Shown here piece after piece: positions 45,980 to 55,576 of a DNA stretch of 64,000 bases. Made by a program: the position numbers and the translations under genes. Origin of the DNA: Variovorax sp. CAN15. GTDB lineage: Bacteria > Pseudomonadota > Gammaproteobacteria > Burkholderiales > Burkholderiaceae_C. Positions within the stretch are counted from its first letter, which is position 1, and each line of letters starts with the position of its first letter. The notes under the pieces were generated by a model. The model did no database searches. It saw only the letters and a list, made by a program, of their open reading frames with translations, and had not been told where the DNA came from. Location of the stretch: NCBI RefSeq assembly GCF_030462475.1, contig NZ_JASMRZ010000025.1, positions 1-64,000 on the forward strand, read 5' to 3'.

Positions 45980-46306
45980 TCAGTCGCAGAACGCCGCAAG
46001 CCCCATGCCCTGTTCTGCGGCACGATCAAGAACCCCCCGGATCGCGTTGAACGCGGCGATCTGCCCGCGATTAGCGCCAAGCGCGCTGGTGTGCGCGTCG
46101 AACACACGCCGCATCGTGACGACCTGCTCGGGGCGCAGCAGGGAGTCATCGAAGTAGCTGAGCTTCGCGCCCGCCTGCCCGCATTGATCGAACACAACGG
46201 CCAAGGAGCGATGTGCATCGAAGTCGATGGAGCCCGCATGCACCAACCCGCGCGGGTCCTTGGGCATGGTGCTGCATGAAGATGGAACGAGGTAGATGTC
46301 GAGCAT
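45980..46306 (-). CDS. Small hypothetical protein, possible immunity protein (108 residues)
   Basis: It begins MLDIYLVPSSCSTMPKDPRGLVHAG and ends LDRAAEQGMGLAAFCD. A beta-alpha character (SLAVVFDQCGQAGAKLSYFDD) is visible. No family is recognised. It lies between the RHS immunity gene and two further short genes on the same strand. Confidence 0.45.
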   Translation of the reverse strand: MLDIYLVPSSCSTMPKDPRGLVHAGSIDFDAHRSLAVVFDQCGQAGAKLSYFDDSLLRPEQVVTMRRVFDAHTSALGANRGQIAAFNAIRGVLDRAAEQGMGLAAFCD

Positions 46307-46416
46307 GGGTGCATCGGGGCCACATTCAACACCGCAGCATCAGGGGGTAGCAGTCCTCGAACGATCCCCTGCTGGGACAGATCGAGCGCATCTGGTATTC
46401 GGTGTCGCTACCTCGA

Positions 46417-46953
46417 TTATTCGTTCTTCAAGCCGCTGCCGGCTGCATATCTGGTAGAGAAGTCCTGGTATATCTCGGCGATTTCCGGGTTGCCGTTGTC
46501 CTTGCAGATCAACAACAACTTCGCCAAGGCATCCGGCAGATCCAGAGTTACCAGCAATTCAGCCAATCGCCTGTACAGAAACTCGTCGTCGCTCGAAAGG
46601 TACTTGTGAAGTCGGCGATCCAGCGAGCTCTTTATTGTTTTCCTGCTCTGGAGAAAGTGAGAGGAATACTGCAGAAGCACGGCCCTTGCGATGATGAGAT
46701 TGTCGATATTTCCGTCCACTGCGATGTCCATGACTACGGGAGCAATCTCGGCTAACTCCAGATCGCTCAACCCGGGGGCATCGTCCTTCAGGAACCTGAG
46801 CGCGGCGGCCTGCTCCGAAATGGTGTTCAGGGCCAGCAATATGGTTTTCTTGAAGTCAACGTGCTTTTTGAAATTGAATCGGCTGACAAGAAGAGAGTTT
46901 TCCGCCTCCTTCACGAGGCGCCACTCGTCAGGAAAAGCATCCGGATCATTCAT
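46417..46953 (-). CDS. Putative immunity protein of the RHS toxin (178 residues)
   Basis: The start ATG at 46953 (MNDPDAFPDEWRLVKEAENS) overlaps the RHS stop as ATGA, the usual coupling of toxin and immunity genes. The protein is almost wholly helical, with repeat-like helices (ALRFLKDDAPGLSDLELAEIAPVVMDIAVDGNIDN in parts, RLAELLVTLDLPDALAKLLLIC) suggestive of an alpha-solenoid. There is no signal peptide, so it would act in the cytoplasm. Confidence 0.65.
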   Translation of the reverse strand: MNDPDAFPDEWRLVKEAENSLLVSRFNFKKHVDFKKTILLALNTISEQAAALRFLKDDAPGLSDLELAEIAPVVMDIAVDGNIDNLIIARAVLLQYSSHFLQSRKTIKSSLDRRLHKYLSSDDEFLYRRLAELLVTLDLPDALAKLLLICKDNGNPEIAEIYQDFSTRYAAGSGLKNE

Positions 46954-49900
46954 TTTTTTCCTGCATGCTGCCAAGGCAGAGATTCGAACAAAGCCTGGAA
47001 TTCTGTAAACGGCATATCGCGGGTCGGGAACACCGTCGCATGCCCCGGTCCGCGGGGAGAGTTCGGAATCACATCGGAGCCGTCCCGCACTATATCGATT
47101 CCGCTCGGCATCATGGTTCCTTCCGGGATCTCGTGGTAGTGCCCGCTCAACGGCGATTTTGTCGGGTCAACGGTGGTCGATGCCCCCTCCGGGAATTGCT
47201 TTCCGGCCTGCGACTTGACCATGCCGTCGGCATCTACCGCAATGTCTTTTCCCGGTCTCGGCGCTCTGGGCTTGCTGGCGTTGCCGAAGGCGCAGTATGA
47301 AAGCCCCAGCGGATCGATCCACCGGCTTGGGTTGGGCGCGTATTGATGAAGGTTCGAGCCCCCCATCAATCCGATCGGGTCGGGTCCGATAAACCGCCCG
47401 ATGTCCGGGTCGTAGAACCGGAAGGTGTTGTAGTGCAGCCCCGTGTCCCTATCCAGGTACTGGCCCTGGAAGCGCAGGTTCTGCGTGATGGCGTCAGTGA
47501 CTTCCTCGGCCGTGCTGACTAGCTGGCCGTTCAGCGACGCGACTTCCCGGCGCTCGGCGACAGTGGCCCCCCAGGTGCGATAGCTCGCGCGCCAGCACAG
47601 GTTGCCGTCGCTGTTGCTCAACTCCTCCGGCAAGCCGACGGGGTTGTTGTGGAAGTGGAAGACTTGGGCGACCGAGGCGCCGTGAAGGGGCTCGGCCTTC
47701 GCATCGAGCCGCGCCACCGGCACGTGGCTGCCCGCGTCGTACACATAGCTCACCACCTGCGAGCCCCTGCGTTCCTCGATCAGCCGCATCCCCTCCCAGA
47801 CGAACCGCGTGCTGCCGAATGCGTCGTGCTTCGCCACGCGCCGCCCCATCGCGTCGTAGTCGAAGCGCGTGAGCTGCGTGGTGGCTTCGGGCGTACCCGG
47901 GCGCCGGGTGGTGTGCACGGCCACGAGGCGGCTTTCCTCGTCCCACTCGAAGCGCTGTTCGGTATGCCGGCCCGCCCTCTTGCGCACCAGCCGGCCATGA
48001 CCGTCGTAGCTGTAGCGCTTGTCCTCGAACACACGCACTAGGTTGTCGCGCACATAGCCGGGCGCGCTCGATGATGGGTCGAGCAGGTTGCCCGCGGGGT
48101 CGTAGGCGAAGCGCTCGCTGTTGGCGGCCGCGCTGCGCACGGTTTCCTCGATGCGTCCGGTGGCGTCGTACCGGTGCCCTGTCGTGCCTTGCAGCGAATG
48201 CCGGCTTTGCCGCAGCTCGCCCACGGGGTCGTAGCTGTATTCCTTCATCAACCCGTCCAGCAGGCGGCCGCCGGGCGTGCCGGCGCTGTCGATGGCCTGG
48301 CGCCAGCTCGGGTCTTGCGTGGTGAAGGCCGCGTCCAGCCCGCCGGCCCGGCACCACGACGCGGCGCGCCGGCCCAGCGGGTCGAGCGCGAAGCGGGTGT
48401 GCAGCGCGCCCTGGCTGCGCGCCACTTCGCGGTGCAGGTCGTCGCGCTCGATGTCGCTGATGAGCTGGTGCACCGCGGGTGCATCACCGCGCTGCTGCGA
48501 CAGGTTGACCTGGTGCAGGTGGCCAGAGCCGTAGTACAGGTAGTTCAGCACACGCTGCACACTTGGCTGCGACGCGATGGCTGGCAACACGGTCTGCGTG
48601 CGGTTGCCGAGTTCATCGTGCGTGTGGCGCAGGGTGTGCGTTTCGCCGGTGAGCTCGTCGATGGCGGTCTCTTCGATGATGCGGCCAAGCTTGTCGTAGG
48701 CGAAGACGGTGCGGTGCAGCGTGCGCGCTTCACCGCCGGTGCCGGGTTGCGGCACCTCCAGCTTGACCGCCTCGGTCAGCCGGTCGAGCTGGTCGTAACT
48801 GTAGCGGTAGTGGTGGCTCCCGGTGCGCTTTCCGACGAGGCGGCCTACGGCGTCGCGCAGCAGTTCGGTGCGCAAGGGCCTGCTCGCAGCGGGCCGCGGC
48901 CCGGTGTCGTCATGCAGCGCGAGGTCGTCGTCGCCGATGCCCGGTACATGGGTGATGCACACCGGCCAGCCGTTGGCGTCGTATTCCACCTGCACGCGCG
49001 TGCCGCCCACGCGACGCTCTTCGACCACGCGGTCGGCGGCGTCCCGCACGAATTCGAAGTGCAGGCCGTTCTCGTTGACGAGCGCCTGCAGGCGCTGGGC
49101 GCTGTCGTAGTGCCAGGCGATGCGGCGTCCCTCGGCATCCTGCCTCACCAGCGGCTGGCCGCGCAGGCCGAGCGCGAAATGCGTGCTGCGGCTCAGTGCA
49201 TCGGTGGCGGCGACGATGCGGCCGGCCGCATCGCGGCGCAACGACTGGTGGCTCTGGTCGGGCTGCGACACCGACAGCAGCCGCCCCATGGCGTCGTGCG
49301 TCAATCGCGTGCGCTGGCCCATGGCGTCGGTCACGGTCTGCAGATGGCCCCAGCCGTCATAGGCGTAGCGCGTGGTCTTGCCGGAGCAGTCGGTCAGCGA
49401 AAGCAGCTGCGCGCAATCGTTCCACGTCATGCGGTTGGTGCCGCCCTTGCCGTCGGTCACCACGATCGGCAGGCCCCGCCTGTCGTAGGTGTACTCGGTG
49501 CTGTGGCCCAGCGGGTCGGTCTCGCGCACCAGGTTGCCCTGGTCGCTGTAGGCGTAGGTCCAGGTGCTGCCGTCCGCGAGGGTCTGGCGCCAGGGCTCGC
49601 CGAACTCGGTCCAGCCGGTGCTCTGCGTGCGGCCCAGCGCATCGGTGCGGCTGGCCATGAAGCCCATGGAGTCGTAGGTGCAGCGCGTGGTGGCACCGCC
49701 GGGCTCGGTGATGGCGACGAGCTGGCGCAGATCGTTGTACTCCGCATGCCACTGGCGACCCGCCGCGTCGATGTAGTCGGTGACCTGATGGTCGGCATTC
49801 CAGTGCCAGGCAAACTCACGGCCGAGCTGGTCGACGACCAGCGTCTCGCCCAGCGCCAGCGCGTCGTCTGCGGGGGGCGGTATGCGGCGCACGGTGTAGC

Positions 49901-51404
49901 TCTCGCCGTCGTTGGTCCAATGGCGGGCCACGTGCGCGTCGCCGGCCGAGCTGCGCCACTCGTAGCGGCATTCCAGCCCTGCGGCGTCGGCATGGAAGTT
50001 CATGAGGCCCTGGGCGTCGTAGCCGAAGCGGCGCACGACCGCGCCATTGCGGTCGGTCACGTCGAGCAGCCGGCCCTCGGCGTCGTGCCTGTAGGCCACC
50101 AGCAGGCCGGGCAGCTCGCCGGGCGCACCGGCGGCCAGGCGCACTGCACCCAGCCGGCGGCTCTCGCCCGCATACTCCAGCGCCAGCAGGCGGCCGGTGC
50201 TGTCGGTCAGTTCGACCAGCCGGCCCAGCGCGTCGTGGCGCAGGTCGATGAAGTTGCCGTTGCGGTCTTCGAGCCGCGCGAGCTTCAGCGTCTGCGCGTG
50301 CGGGCCGCCTTCGGCCGGCGCCTCGAACATGAAGAAAAGGCCGCCCGGCACGTGAATGAAGTAGTGGCCGCCTTCGGTGCGGCACAGGTCCAGGCCGTCG
50401 CGCAGGCTGTATTGGCGGGTGCCGGGCTCGATGGCTGGCAGCACCATCGGGCGGCCCTGCTCGTCGATGAGTGTGACGGCGGGCTGACCGGCTTCGTCGT
50501 TGCCCAGCCGCAGTTCCATCGCATAGGGCAGGCTCCAGCCCTGCCCCAGCGCGCCGTCGTGGCGCAGGTCGTGGCTGCTGTAGAAACGCTGCCATGCGAT
50601 GGGCAGCGGCCCCGGCAAGCTGAAGTCGAGTTCGCTCTCGCCGCCCAGGAACTTGCCGCCCGTGGCCGCATGAACCGGATTGCCGAAGGAGCTGAGCATG
50701 CCGTGGATGCCCATACCAAGCCCCACCGCGCCTTCGATCAGGCAAGGCAGCGCGTTCTTGCCCTGGCGCGCGAGCTTGGGCAGGCAGCGCAGGCCGCGGT
50801 AGATCATGACCAGGTTGAAGATGGTCACCAGCACCTTGGAGATGAGCGGCACCTCGTCGGCCACATCGCGCACGCGCGCGGTCGGGCCGCCGATGAAGAC
50901 CGTGGGCGCCCCGTCGCTCACCTTGGCGCCGCACTCGGTGTGGTCGTCCTTTCGCGAGGCGACGCCCATGTTGACGAACACGGTCTGCGCGCCCTCGGCA
51001 AGAAGGATCTGCGGCGAGTCGTTCTTGCAACTCACCGTGTCCATGGGAGCGTCGGGCGAGGCCCGCGCCGCGCCCAGGGCCTTGCCGCCGATGAACACGT
51101 CCGACGATCCGCTGGTGATCATCCCGGTCACGGTGAGCGTCTCGGGCACCAGCGCATCGGCGATCGACTCGCCCAGGCTCGCGCCGACGTAGCCGCCGGC
51201 CATGCGCGCGCCCACGACCACCGCGCCCGCCACCAGCGGCCCGGCGAGCCCGCCGGTGCCGACCACGGCCGCTGCTGCCACGCCCACCGCGAAGCCCACG
51301 GCGATGCCGCCGATCAGTCCGCCCGCGAACTTGGCCCAGAAGCGCGCATGCGCGTTGGTGTGGGCGATGGGGTCGTGCAGGCGTGCAGCTGGTTGGCCGG
51401 CCAT
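46950..51404 (-). CDS. rhsA: PAAR-RHS T6SS effector with Tse2-like C-terminal toxin
   Basis: A 1484-residue polymorphic toxin. The N-terminus is MAGQPAARLHDPIAHT, then a hydrophobic pair (about 28-80, GGIAVGFAVGVAAAAVVGTGG) and a PAAR-like domain (KDDHTECGAKVSDGAPTVFIGG). The RHS cage follows with many YDxxGxL-type repeats, closing with RFIGPDPIGLMGG and DPLGLSYC near residue 1370. The last 110 residues (IPEGTMMPSGIDIVRDGS, GHATVFPTRDMPFTEF) resemble the Tse2 ADP-ribosyltransferase-fold toxins. Chaperone gene upstream and immunity gene overlapping its end complete the module. Confidence 0.88.
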   Translation of the reverse strand: MAGQPAARLHDPIAHTNAHARFWAKFAGGLIGGIAVGFAVGVAAAAVVGTGGLAGPLVAGAVVVGARMAGGYVGASLGESIADALVPETLTVTGMITSGSSDVFIGGKALGAARASPDAPMDTVSCKNDSPQILLAEGAQTVFVNMGVASRKDDHTECGAKVSDGAPTVFIGGPTARVRDVADEVPLISKVLVTIFNLVMIYRGLRCLPKLARQGKNALPCLIEGAVGLGMGIHGMLSSFGNPVHAATGGKFLGGESELDFSLPGPLPIAWQRFYSSHDLRHDGALGQGWSLPYAMELRLGNDEAGQPAVTLIDEQGRPMVLPAIEPGTRQYSLRDGLDLCRTEGGHYFIHVPGGLFFMFEAPAEGGPHAQTLKLARLEDRNGNFIDLRHDALGRLVELTDSTGRLLALEYAGESRRLGAVRLAAGAPGELPGLLVAYRHDAEGRLLDVTDRNGAVVRRFGYDAQGLMNFHADAAGLECRYEWRSSAGDAHVARHWTNDGESYTVRRIPPPADDALALGETLVVDQLGREFAWHWNADHQVTDYIDAAGRQWHAEYNDLRQLVAITEPGGATTRCTYDSMGFMASRTDALGRTQSTGWTEFGEPWRQTLADGSTWTYAYSDQGNLVRETDPLGHSTEYTYDRRGLPIVVTDGKGGTNRMTWNDCAQLLSLTDCSGKTTRYAYDGWGHLQTVTDAMGQRTRLTHDAMGRLLSVSQPDQSHQSLRRDAAGRIVAATDALSRSTHFALGLRGQPLVRQDAEGRRIAWHYDSAQRLQALVNENGLHFEFVRDAADRVVEERRVGGTRVQVEYDANGWPVCITHVPGIGDDDLALHDDTGPRPAASRPLRTELLRDAVGRLVGKRTGSHHYRYSYDQLDRLTEAVKLEVPQPGTGGEARTLHRTVFAYDKLGRIIEETAIDELTGETHTLRHTHDELGNRTQTVLPAIASQPSVQRVLNYLYYGSGHLHQVNLSQQRGDAPAVHQLISDIERDDLHREVARSQGALHTRFALDPLGRRAASWCRAGGLDAAFTTQDPSWRQAIDSAGTPGGRLLDGLMKEYSYDPVGELRQSRHSLQGTTGHRYDATGRIEETVRSAAANSERFAYDPAGNLLDPSSSAPGYVRDNLVRVFEDKRYSYDGHGRLVRKRAGRHTEQRFEWDEESRLVAVHTTRRPGTPEATTQLTRFDYDAMGRRVAKHDAFGSTRFVWEGMRLIEERRGSQVVSYVYDAGSHVPVARLDAKAEPLHGASVAQVFHFHNNPVGLPEELSNSDGNLCWRASYRTWGATVAERREVASLNGQLVSTAEEVTDAITQNLRFQGQYLDRDTGLHYNTFRFYDPDIGRFIGPDPIGLMGGSNLHQYAPNPSRWIDPLGLSYCAFGNASKPRAPRPGKDIAVDADGMVKSQAGKQFPEGASTTVDPTKSPLSGHYHEIPEGTMMPSGIDIVRDGSDVIPNSPRGPGHATVFPTRDMPFTEFQALFESLPWQHAGKK

Positions 51405-51410
51405 GGCGCC

Positions 51411-51854
51411 TCAGGCCCTCGGCTGGAAGCTCTCGAGCACGCGCCGCCACAGCGCGATCGCCTCGGCATCGAAGGGCGCGGGGCTGCTGGCCGTGAGGAT
51501 CAGCACGCTCCTGCCGCCCGGATCCTGCGGCAGCAGGAACACGGCCTGGCGTTGATGCAGCGCCTGGCCGTTCTGCTTGAACTGCGTCACCAGCTCGATG
51601 GCGTGCAGGCTCGCGATGGCCGGCCCCACGGCGATGTCGGTGCGCGACACCTCCTTGAGCTGGCTCACCTGGCGCGTCAGGTCGTTCATCTGCCGCGTGA
51701 CGAACTGCGCCAGGGTTTCCTGCGTTCGCAGCGCGTCGCGGCTCACGATGAGCGTGGTGCCTGAGCCGTCGGGCATGGCCAGCACGTTCATCGAGCGGTC
51801 GATGCGTCCGTCGTCGGGCACGTCGAACCGGCCTTCCTGGATGTGGTACTTCAT
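51411..51854 (-). CDS. EagR-type DUF1795 (DcrB-like) effector chaperone
   Basis: A 147-residue protein of the DUF1795/DcrB-like family: MKYHIQEGRFDVPDDGRIDR, SMNVLAMPDGSGTTLIVSRD, FVTRQMNDLTRQVSQLK, QRQAVFLLP and a C-terminal FDAEAIALWRRVLESF. EagR chaperones of this family bind the N-terminal transmembrane segments of RHS effectors and guide loading on VgrG. Its place six bases before an RHS gene with such segments is the typical arrangement. No signal peptide, as expected for EagR and unlike periplasmic DcrB. Confidence 0.85.
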   Translation of the reverse strand: MKYHIQEGRFDVPDDGRIDRSMNVLAMPDGSGTTLIVSRDALRTQETLAQFVTRQMNDLTRQVSQLKEVSRTDIAVGPAIASLHAIELVTQFKQNGQALHQRQAVFLLPQDPGGRSVLILTASSPAPFDAEAIALWRRVLESFQPRA

Positions 51855-51879
51855 CAGGGTTGCTTTCTTGCGGGGTGTT

Positions 51880-52326
51880 CTATGCGGGGTCGAAGGCCAC
51901 GAAGGCCAGGCAGTCCGGGTTGCGCTCGGTGAAGCCGAAAGACAGCCGGCCCCAGCCGGGCATGGCCGTGAAGGTGGTCGCCTCGTCGAGCGAACGGCCG
52001 CGCGGCACGTCGGTGATATCGAGCGCGGCATAGTGCTGGCGCACTTCGGCCAGCGGCACACAGCGCCCCTTCAGCTCCAGGACCAGAAAGCCCCGGCTCG
52101 CGTCTTCGCGCTTGATGCGCAGATCGATGCGCGCCAGCTCGGCGCCATCCGCAAGGCGTACCGGCGTGCCCTCGAAGAACTGGAACACGGCGCCGCCTTC
52201 GGCATGCGTGTCGCTCAAGGTGGTCGACAACGTTCGGCCCACCTTCTGCGTGGAGAACGGCAGCTGAGCCGCCAGCGCATCGATGGCCTGCCAGAGCGTA
52301 ATGGTCGTCGTGGCTTGTAAATTCAT
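51880..52326 (-). CDS. Putative immunity protein of the VgrG-peptidase (148 residues)
   Basis: It starts MNLQATTTITLWQAIDALAAQ three bases after the VgrG stop and ends DCLAFVAFDPA. It includes GGAVFQFFEGTPVRLADGAEL and RGFLVLELKGRCVPLAEVRQHY. No known family or signal peptide was recognised. Position directly after the VgrG with fused metallopeptidase suggests an inhibitor of that domain; another role such as an adaptor is possible. Confidence 0.5.
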   Translation of the reverse strand: MNLQATTTITLWQAIDALAAQLPFSTQKVGRTLSTTLSDTHAEGGAVFQFFEGTPVRLADGAELARIDLRIKREDASRGFLVLELKGRCVPLAEVRQHYAALDITDVPRGRSLDEATTFTAMPGWGRLSFGFTERNPDCLAFVAFDPA

Positions 52327-52329
52327 GGT

Positions 52330-55300
52330 TCAGTGCTTGCCGGCATATTTCTTGTCATAGCCGTTGCCGTAGTACTGCGTGTACTGCTCGCCGGTGGTCG
52401 ATGTGGTGAGCGTGCCGTAGTACTTGCCGGCCGCAGCCCTCGCAGCCTCGCGGGTGCCCCCCTTCGCCCAGATGTTGTAGGCATCGTTGAAGGCTTCCAC
52501 GTTCGCGGGGTCGGCCCCCTTGAGGATGTCGACCTTGGCCGCGCGCCAGACCTCGCGCCGCACCTGAATCTGGTTCAGTGCAGCCTCGCCCTCGGAACCG
52601 AGCATGCCGTTGACGTACGCGGCCTTCGAGGAAATATCGGGCTTGAAGCTGTACGAATACATTGCGTGCCCGACCTCGTGCGACAGCGACGCGGCGGTCT
52701 TGTACGGGTCTTTCTGATAGGCACCGTCGATCACGATCTTCTTGATGCCCGAATTGGTATTGGCATAGGTGCCCCCGCCCGCAGGCCCGTAGCTGATGGA
52801 CCACCTGTCGTCCTGCAGGAACTTGAGCTGCCGCTGCAACGTGGGTGACCGCGCCGCAATCGCATCGACGCCCTTGCCGAGGCCGGTGGTCACATAGCCC
52901 GGCGGCGACGCCGCGGGCAGGGCATGCTCCGAGGCTTGCGCAGACGTGGCAGCGGCCGCGGGCGCCACTGGCACGTCCTCCTCTGCCGCAGCTTCTTCGG
53001 CCTGGCTGCCGATGGGCGCATCGCAGTTCAGGAAGATCTTCCCGCCCCGCTGGTCCAGGTTGTCCGTGAAGTTGACCAGTCCCTTCACGCCGTTGATCTT
53101 CACGGTCCCATCCGCCAGCAGCACTATCGACGACTTGCCGCAGATCAGCGAGATGCTCGTCCTGGCGGTGACGAACACGTCCTGCTCCGCCGCCTGGATC
53201 ACCACCGACTTCTGACCGGTGAGGTTCGCGTTGGCCGCGGTGGAAGTGACGGAAGCATCGGTCTTCGACACCAGGTTGATCGCGCCCGCGCCGGCGTGCG
53301 AGACGATGTCGCCGTCGGACACCACGTTGATCTGTCCGCCCTCGCTCACCTGCGTGAGCATGCCCTTGGCGGCGAGCTGCGTGAGCTGGGCGCCTGTGGT
53401 CAAGGTCAGCGCCGAGACGGAGCGCATCGACACGCTCTGCCCCGAGCTCACCACGATGGGCCGGGGGCTGATCATCGTCTGGCCCTCGGGGCTGACGATG
53501 GAGACCACGGGCTTGTCGATCTTGCGTGAGAGGTCGAGCATCTGCTGCGCGTCGGCCATGGCCGGATCGGGGTCGTCCGAGACGCCGGCCTCGGGCGATC
53601 CGCCGGCCGCCAGCGCGGCGACGGCCTGCGACACGCCGCCGAGCGACTGCACGCCCTGCACCAGCCCCGAGAGCGTCTGGCTCTTGCCCTGGGCCATGGC
53701 GCTCACGAGCGATTTCGTCGCGGCCACGGCCTGCCCCGCCGCCTGCATGAGCGCGTTGCTCTGCGCCAGCGTGGCGCCCATGTGCTCGTGGCCATCGGGG
53801 TTGTCGCGCGAGGTCTTCTGCGCGAAGTCCTGCGTGTAGGTGGTCAGCAGAAGGCCCTTGTCGGCGCGGATGGAGCCCCACTCGTTGGTGCGCAGCTCGA
53901 AGCCGTAGCTGCGCTGCACACCCGAGCCCTGGTTCATCAGATAGCCCATGTGCAGGTGGGTGTTGCCGTGGTCGGTGGAGAGCTCGATGTGCTCGGTGCC
54001 GCGGCTGTCCTCGAAGCGCAGCATGTGCTTGCCGCCGCCGCCCTTGCTCCAGTGGGTCTGGAAGCCGGTCTGGGTCTTGTGGCGCGGCAGCTCCCACGGT
54101 GGCATCTGCGCGGCGTTGTAGACGCAGCCGGTGACGATCGGATGGTCGGGGTCGCCGTTGAGGAAATCGACGATCACCTCCTGCCCGATGCGCGGGATGT
54201 GCATCGCGCCGTAGTTGCTGCCGGCCCAGGTCTGTGAGACGCGGATCCAGCACGAGGAGTTCTCGTCGCGCTTGCCGTAGCGGTCCCAGTGGAACTGCAC
54301 CTTGATGCGGCCGTACTGGTCAGTGTGGATCTCCTCCCCCGCCGGGCCGACCACCACCGCGGTCTGCGGCCCGGTGGTGCGCGGCTTCGGCGCGACGCGC
54401 GCTGGGCGATACGGCGCACTGTCGGGCAGCACCTCGAAGCTCTGGCGGTAGCTGGTGCTGCTGGTCGACTCGCTGTAGGCGGCGTCCGCTGCGCCGACCA
54501 CGCGCAGCGCGTTCTCCTGGAAGTCGTAGCTCACGGCCTCGATCAGGTAGCGCCGGTTCTCCTGCGCGTTCGGGTGGCGCGCCAGTTCGAAGAGATAGCC
54601 GGGCGCCATGTGGCGCAGGTTGCCCTCGGCACTCACCAGTTCGCGGCGCCCCGCGAGCTGCTCCAGCCGCAGGCGCGCGTAGTTCTCGCCGTCGGCCAGC
54701 TCGGTGTAGCCGCCGGGCCAGTCGTAGATCTCGAAGCTGTCGCGGCTGTGGCCGGCCGGCTGCTGGCGCACGGTGTCTATCTCGGCGTTCGGCTTCCTGA
54801 AGTCGTAGTCGTCGGCCGCGAAGTTGCCCGATGCGATGTCCTCCGAATGGCTCCAGCTGTCGATGAAGTCCTGCTCGAGGATCTGCGCCGCGAGCACGCC
54901 CGCGTGATAGGGCACCCTCGCCGGACCGGCGGGCAGGTCGGTGTGCGAATCGGCACCGTCGCACAGCACCAGCTGATGGCTGCCCTGCGCATGCGAGAAG
55001 AAGTAGTAGATGCCCTCCTGCTCCATGAGCCGGCTGGCGAAGTTGAAGTCGCTCTCCGAGTACTGCACGCAGTAGTCCCAGGTGCGGTAGCTGCCGCTCA
55101 GCCGCGCGTCGATGGCGAAGCCGTAGGGCGCGAGCACCTCCTGCAGGATCTGCGGGGCGGTCTTGAACTGGAATATCCTGAAATCAGAGCGGCGGGTGGC
55201 GTACCACAGCCAGGGGCGCAGCGTGGCCTCGTACACGCACATGTCGCCGTCGTCCTTGCCGATGTAGGCGAAGCGCGTGACCTGCCCGCTCAGGAAGCGG

Positions 55301-55503
55301 CTGCCGGCGCCGCCGAGTTCGGTGGCGAGGTTCACCTCGATGCTCATGTCCTCGCCCAGCATGCTCCGGGGCTGGATGTTGGGCATGTCGCTGATGAGCC
55401 GGACGCGGTGCTCGAACAGCGCGGAAATGCGCTCCTGCCCCGTCATCGAGCGGAACTTCAGGCGCTCGCCCAGCGCGCTGTGGGCGATGAAACTGCGGGT
55501 CAT
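52330..55503 (-). CDS. vgrG: Evolved VgrG with C-terminal zinc metallopeptidase
   Basis: A 1057-residue spike protein. The VgrG core (about 1-560) has WDYCVQYSESDFNFASRLMEQEGIYYFF (in part), VGPAGEEIHTDQYGRIKVQFHWD and IPRIGQEVIVDFLNGDPDHPIVTG. A DUF2345-type extension follows with beta-helix repeats to about 840, then an Ala/Pro-rich linker (EEAAAEEDVPVAPAAAA). The C-terminal domain (about 895-1057) carries SLSHEVGHAMYSY near residue 940, the HExxH zinc motif, and a downstream Glu in GSEGEAALNQ that could be the third ligand. Peptidase attack on a target-cell protein is inferred. Confidence 0.9.
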   Translation of the reverse strand: MTRSFIAHSALGERLKFRSMTGQERISALFEHRVRLISDMPNIQPRSMLGEDMSIEVNLATELGGAGSRFLSGQVTRFAYIGKDDGDMCVYEATLRPWLWYATRRSDFRIFQFKTAPQILQEVLAPYGFAIDARLSGSYRTWDYCVQYSESDFNFASRLMEQEGIYYFFSHAQGSHQLVLCDGADSHTDLPAGPARVPYHAGVLAAQILEQDFIDSWSHSEDIASGNFAADDYDFRKPNAEIDTVRQQPAGHSRDSFEIYDWPGGYTELADGENYARLRLEQLAGRRELVSAEGNLRHMAPGYLFELARHPNAQENRRYLIEAVSYDFQENALRVVGAADAAYSESTSSTSYRQSFEVLPDSAPYRPARVAPKPRTTGPQTAVVVGPAGEEIHTDQYGRIKVQFHWDRYGKRDENSSCWIRVSQTWAGSNYGAMHIPRIGQEVIVDFLNGDPDHPIVTGCVYNAAQMPPWELPRHKTQTGFQTHWSKGGGGKHMLRFEDSRGTEHIELSTDHGNTHLHMGYLMNQGSGVQRSYGFELRTNEWGSIRADKGLLLTTYTQDFAQKTSRDNPDGHEHMGATLAQSNALMQAAGQAVAATKSLVSAMAQGKSQTLSGLVQGVQSLGGVSQAVAALAAGGSPEAGVSDDPDPAMADAQQMLDLSRKIDKPVVSIVSPEGQTMISPRPIVVSSGQSVSMRSVSALTLTTGAQLTQLAAKGMLTQVSEGGQINVVSDGDIVSHAGAGAINLVSKTDASVTSTAANANLTGQKSVVIQAAEQDVFVTARTSISLICGKSSIVLLADGTVKINGVKGLVNFTDNLDQRGGKIFLNCDAPIGSQAEEAAAEEDVPVAPAAAATSAQASEHALPAASPPGYVTTGLGKGVDAIAARSPTLQRQLKFLQDDRWSISYGPAGGGTYANTNSGIKKIVIDGAYQKDPYKTAASLSHEVGHAMYSYSFKPDISSKAAYVNGMLGSEGEAALNQIQVRREVWRAAKVDILKGADPANVEAFNDAYNIWAKGGTREAARAAAGKYYGTLTTSTTGEQYTQYYGNGYDKKYAGKH

Positions 55504-55576
55504 TCCTGGAAAGCTCCCTGGTCAATGAACCCGGCGCGGGCCGCGCGAGCGGCACGCCGCGCCGGGCAAAGGGAGT

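Noticed and set aside
48174-51764. A 1196-codon open frame on the plus strand
   Set aside because: Antisense of the RHS gene with low-complexity composition. The minus strand has the recognisable RHS repeats.
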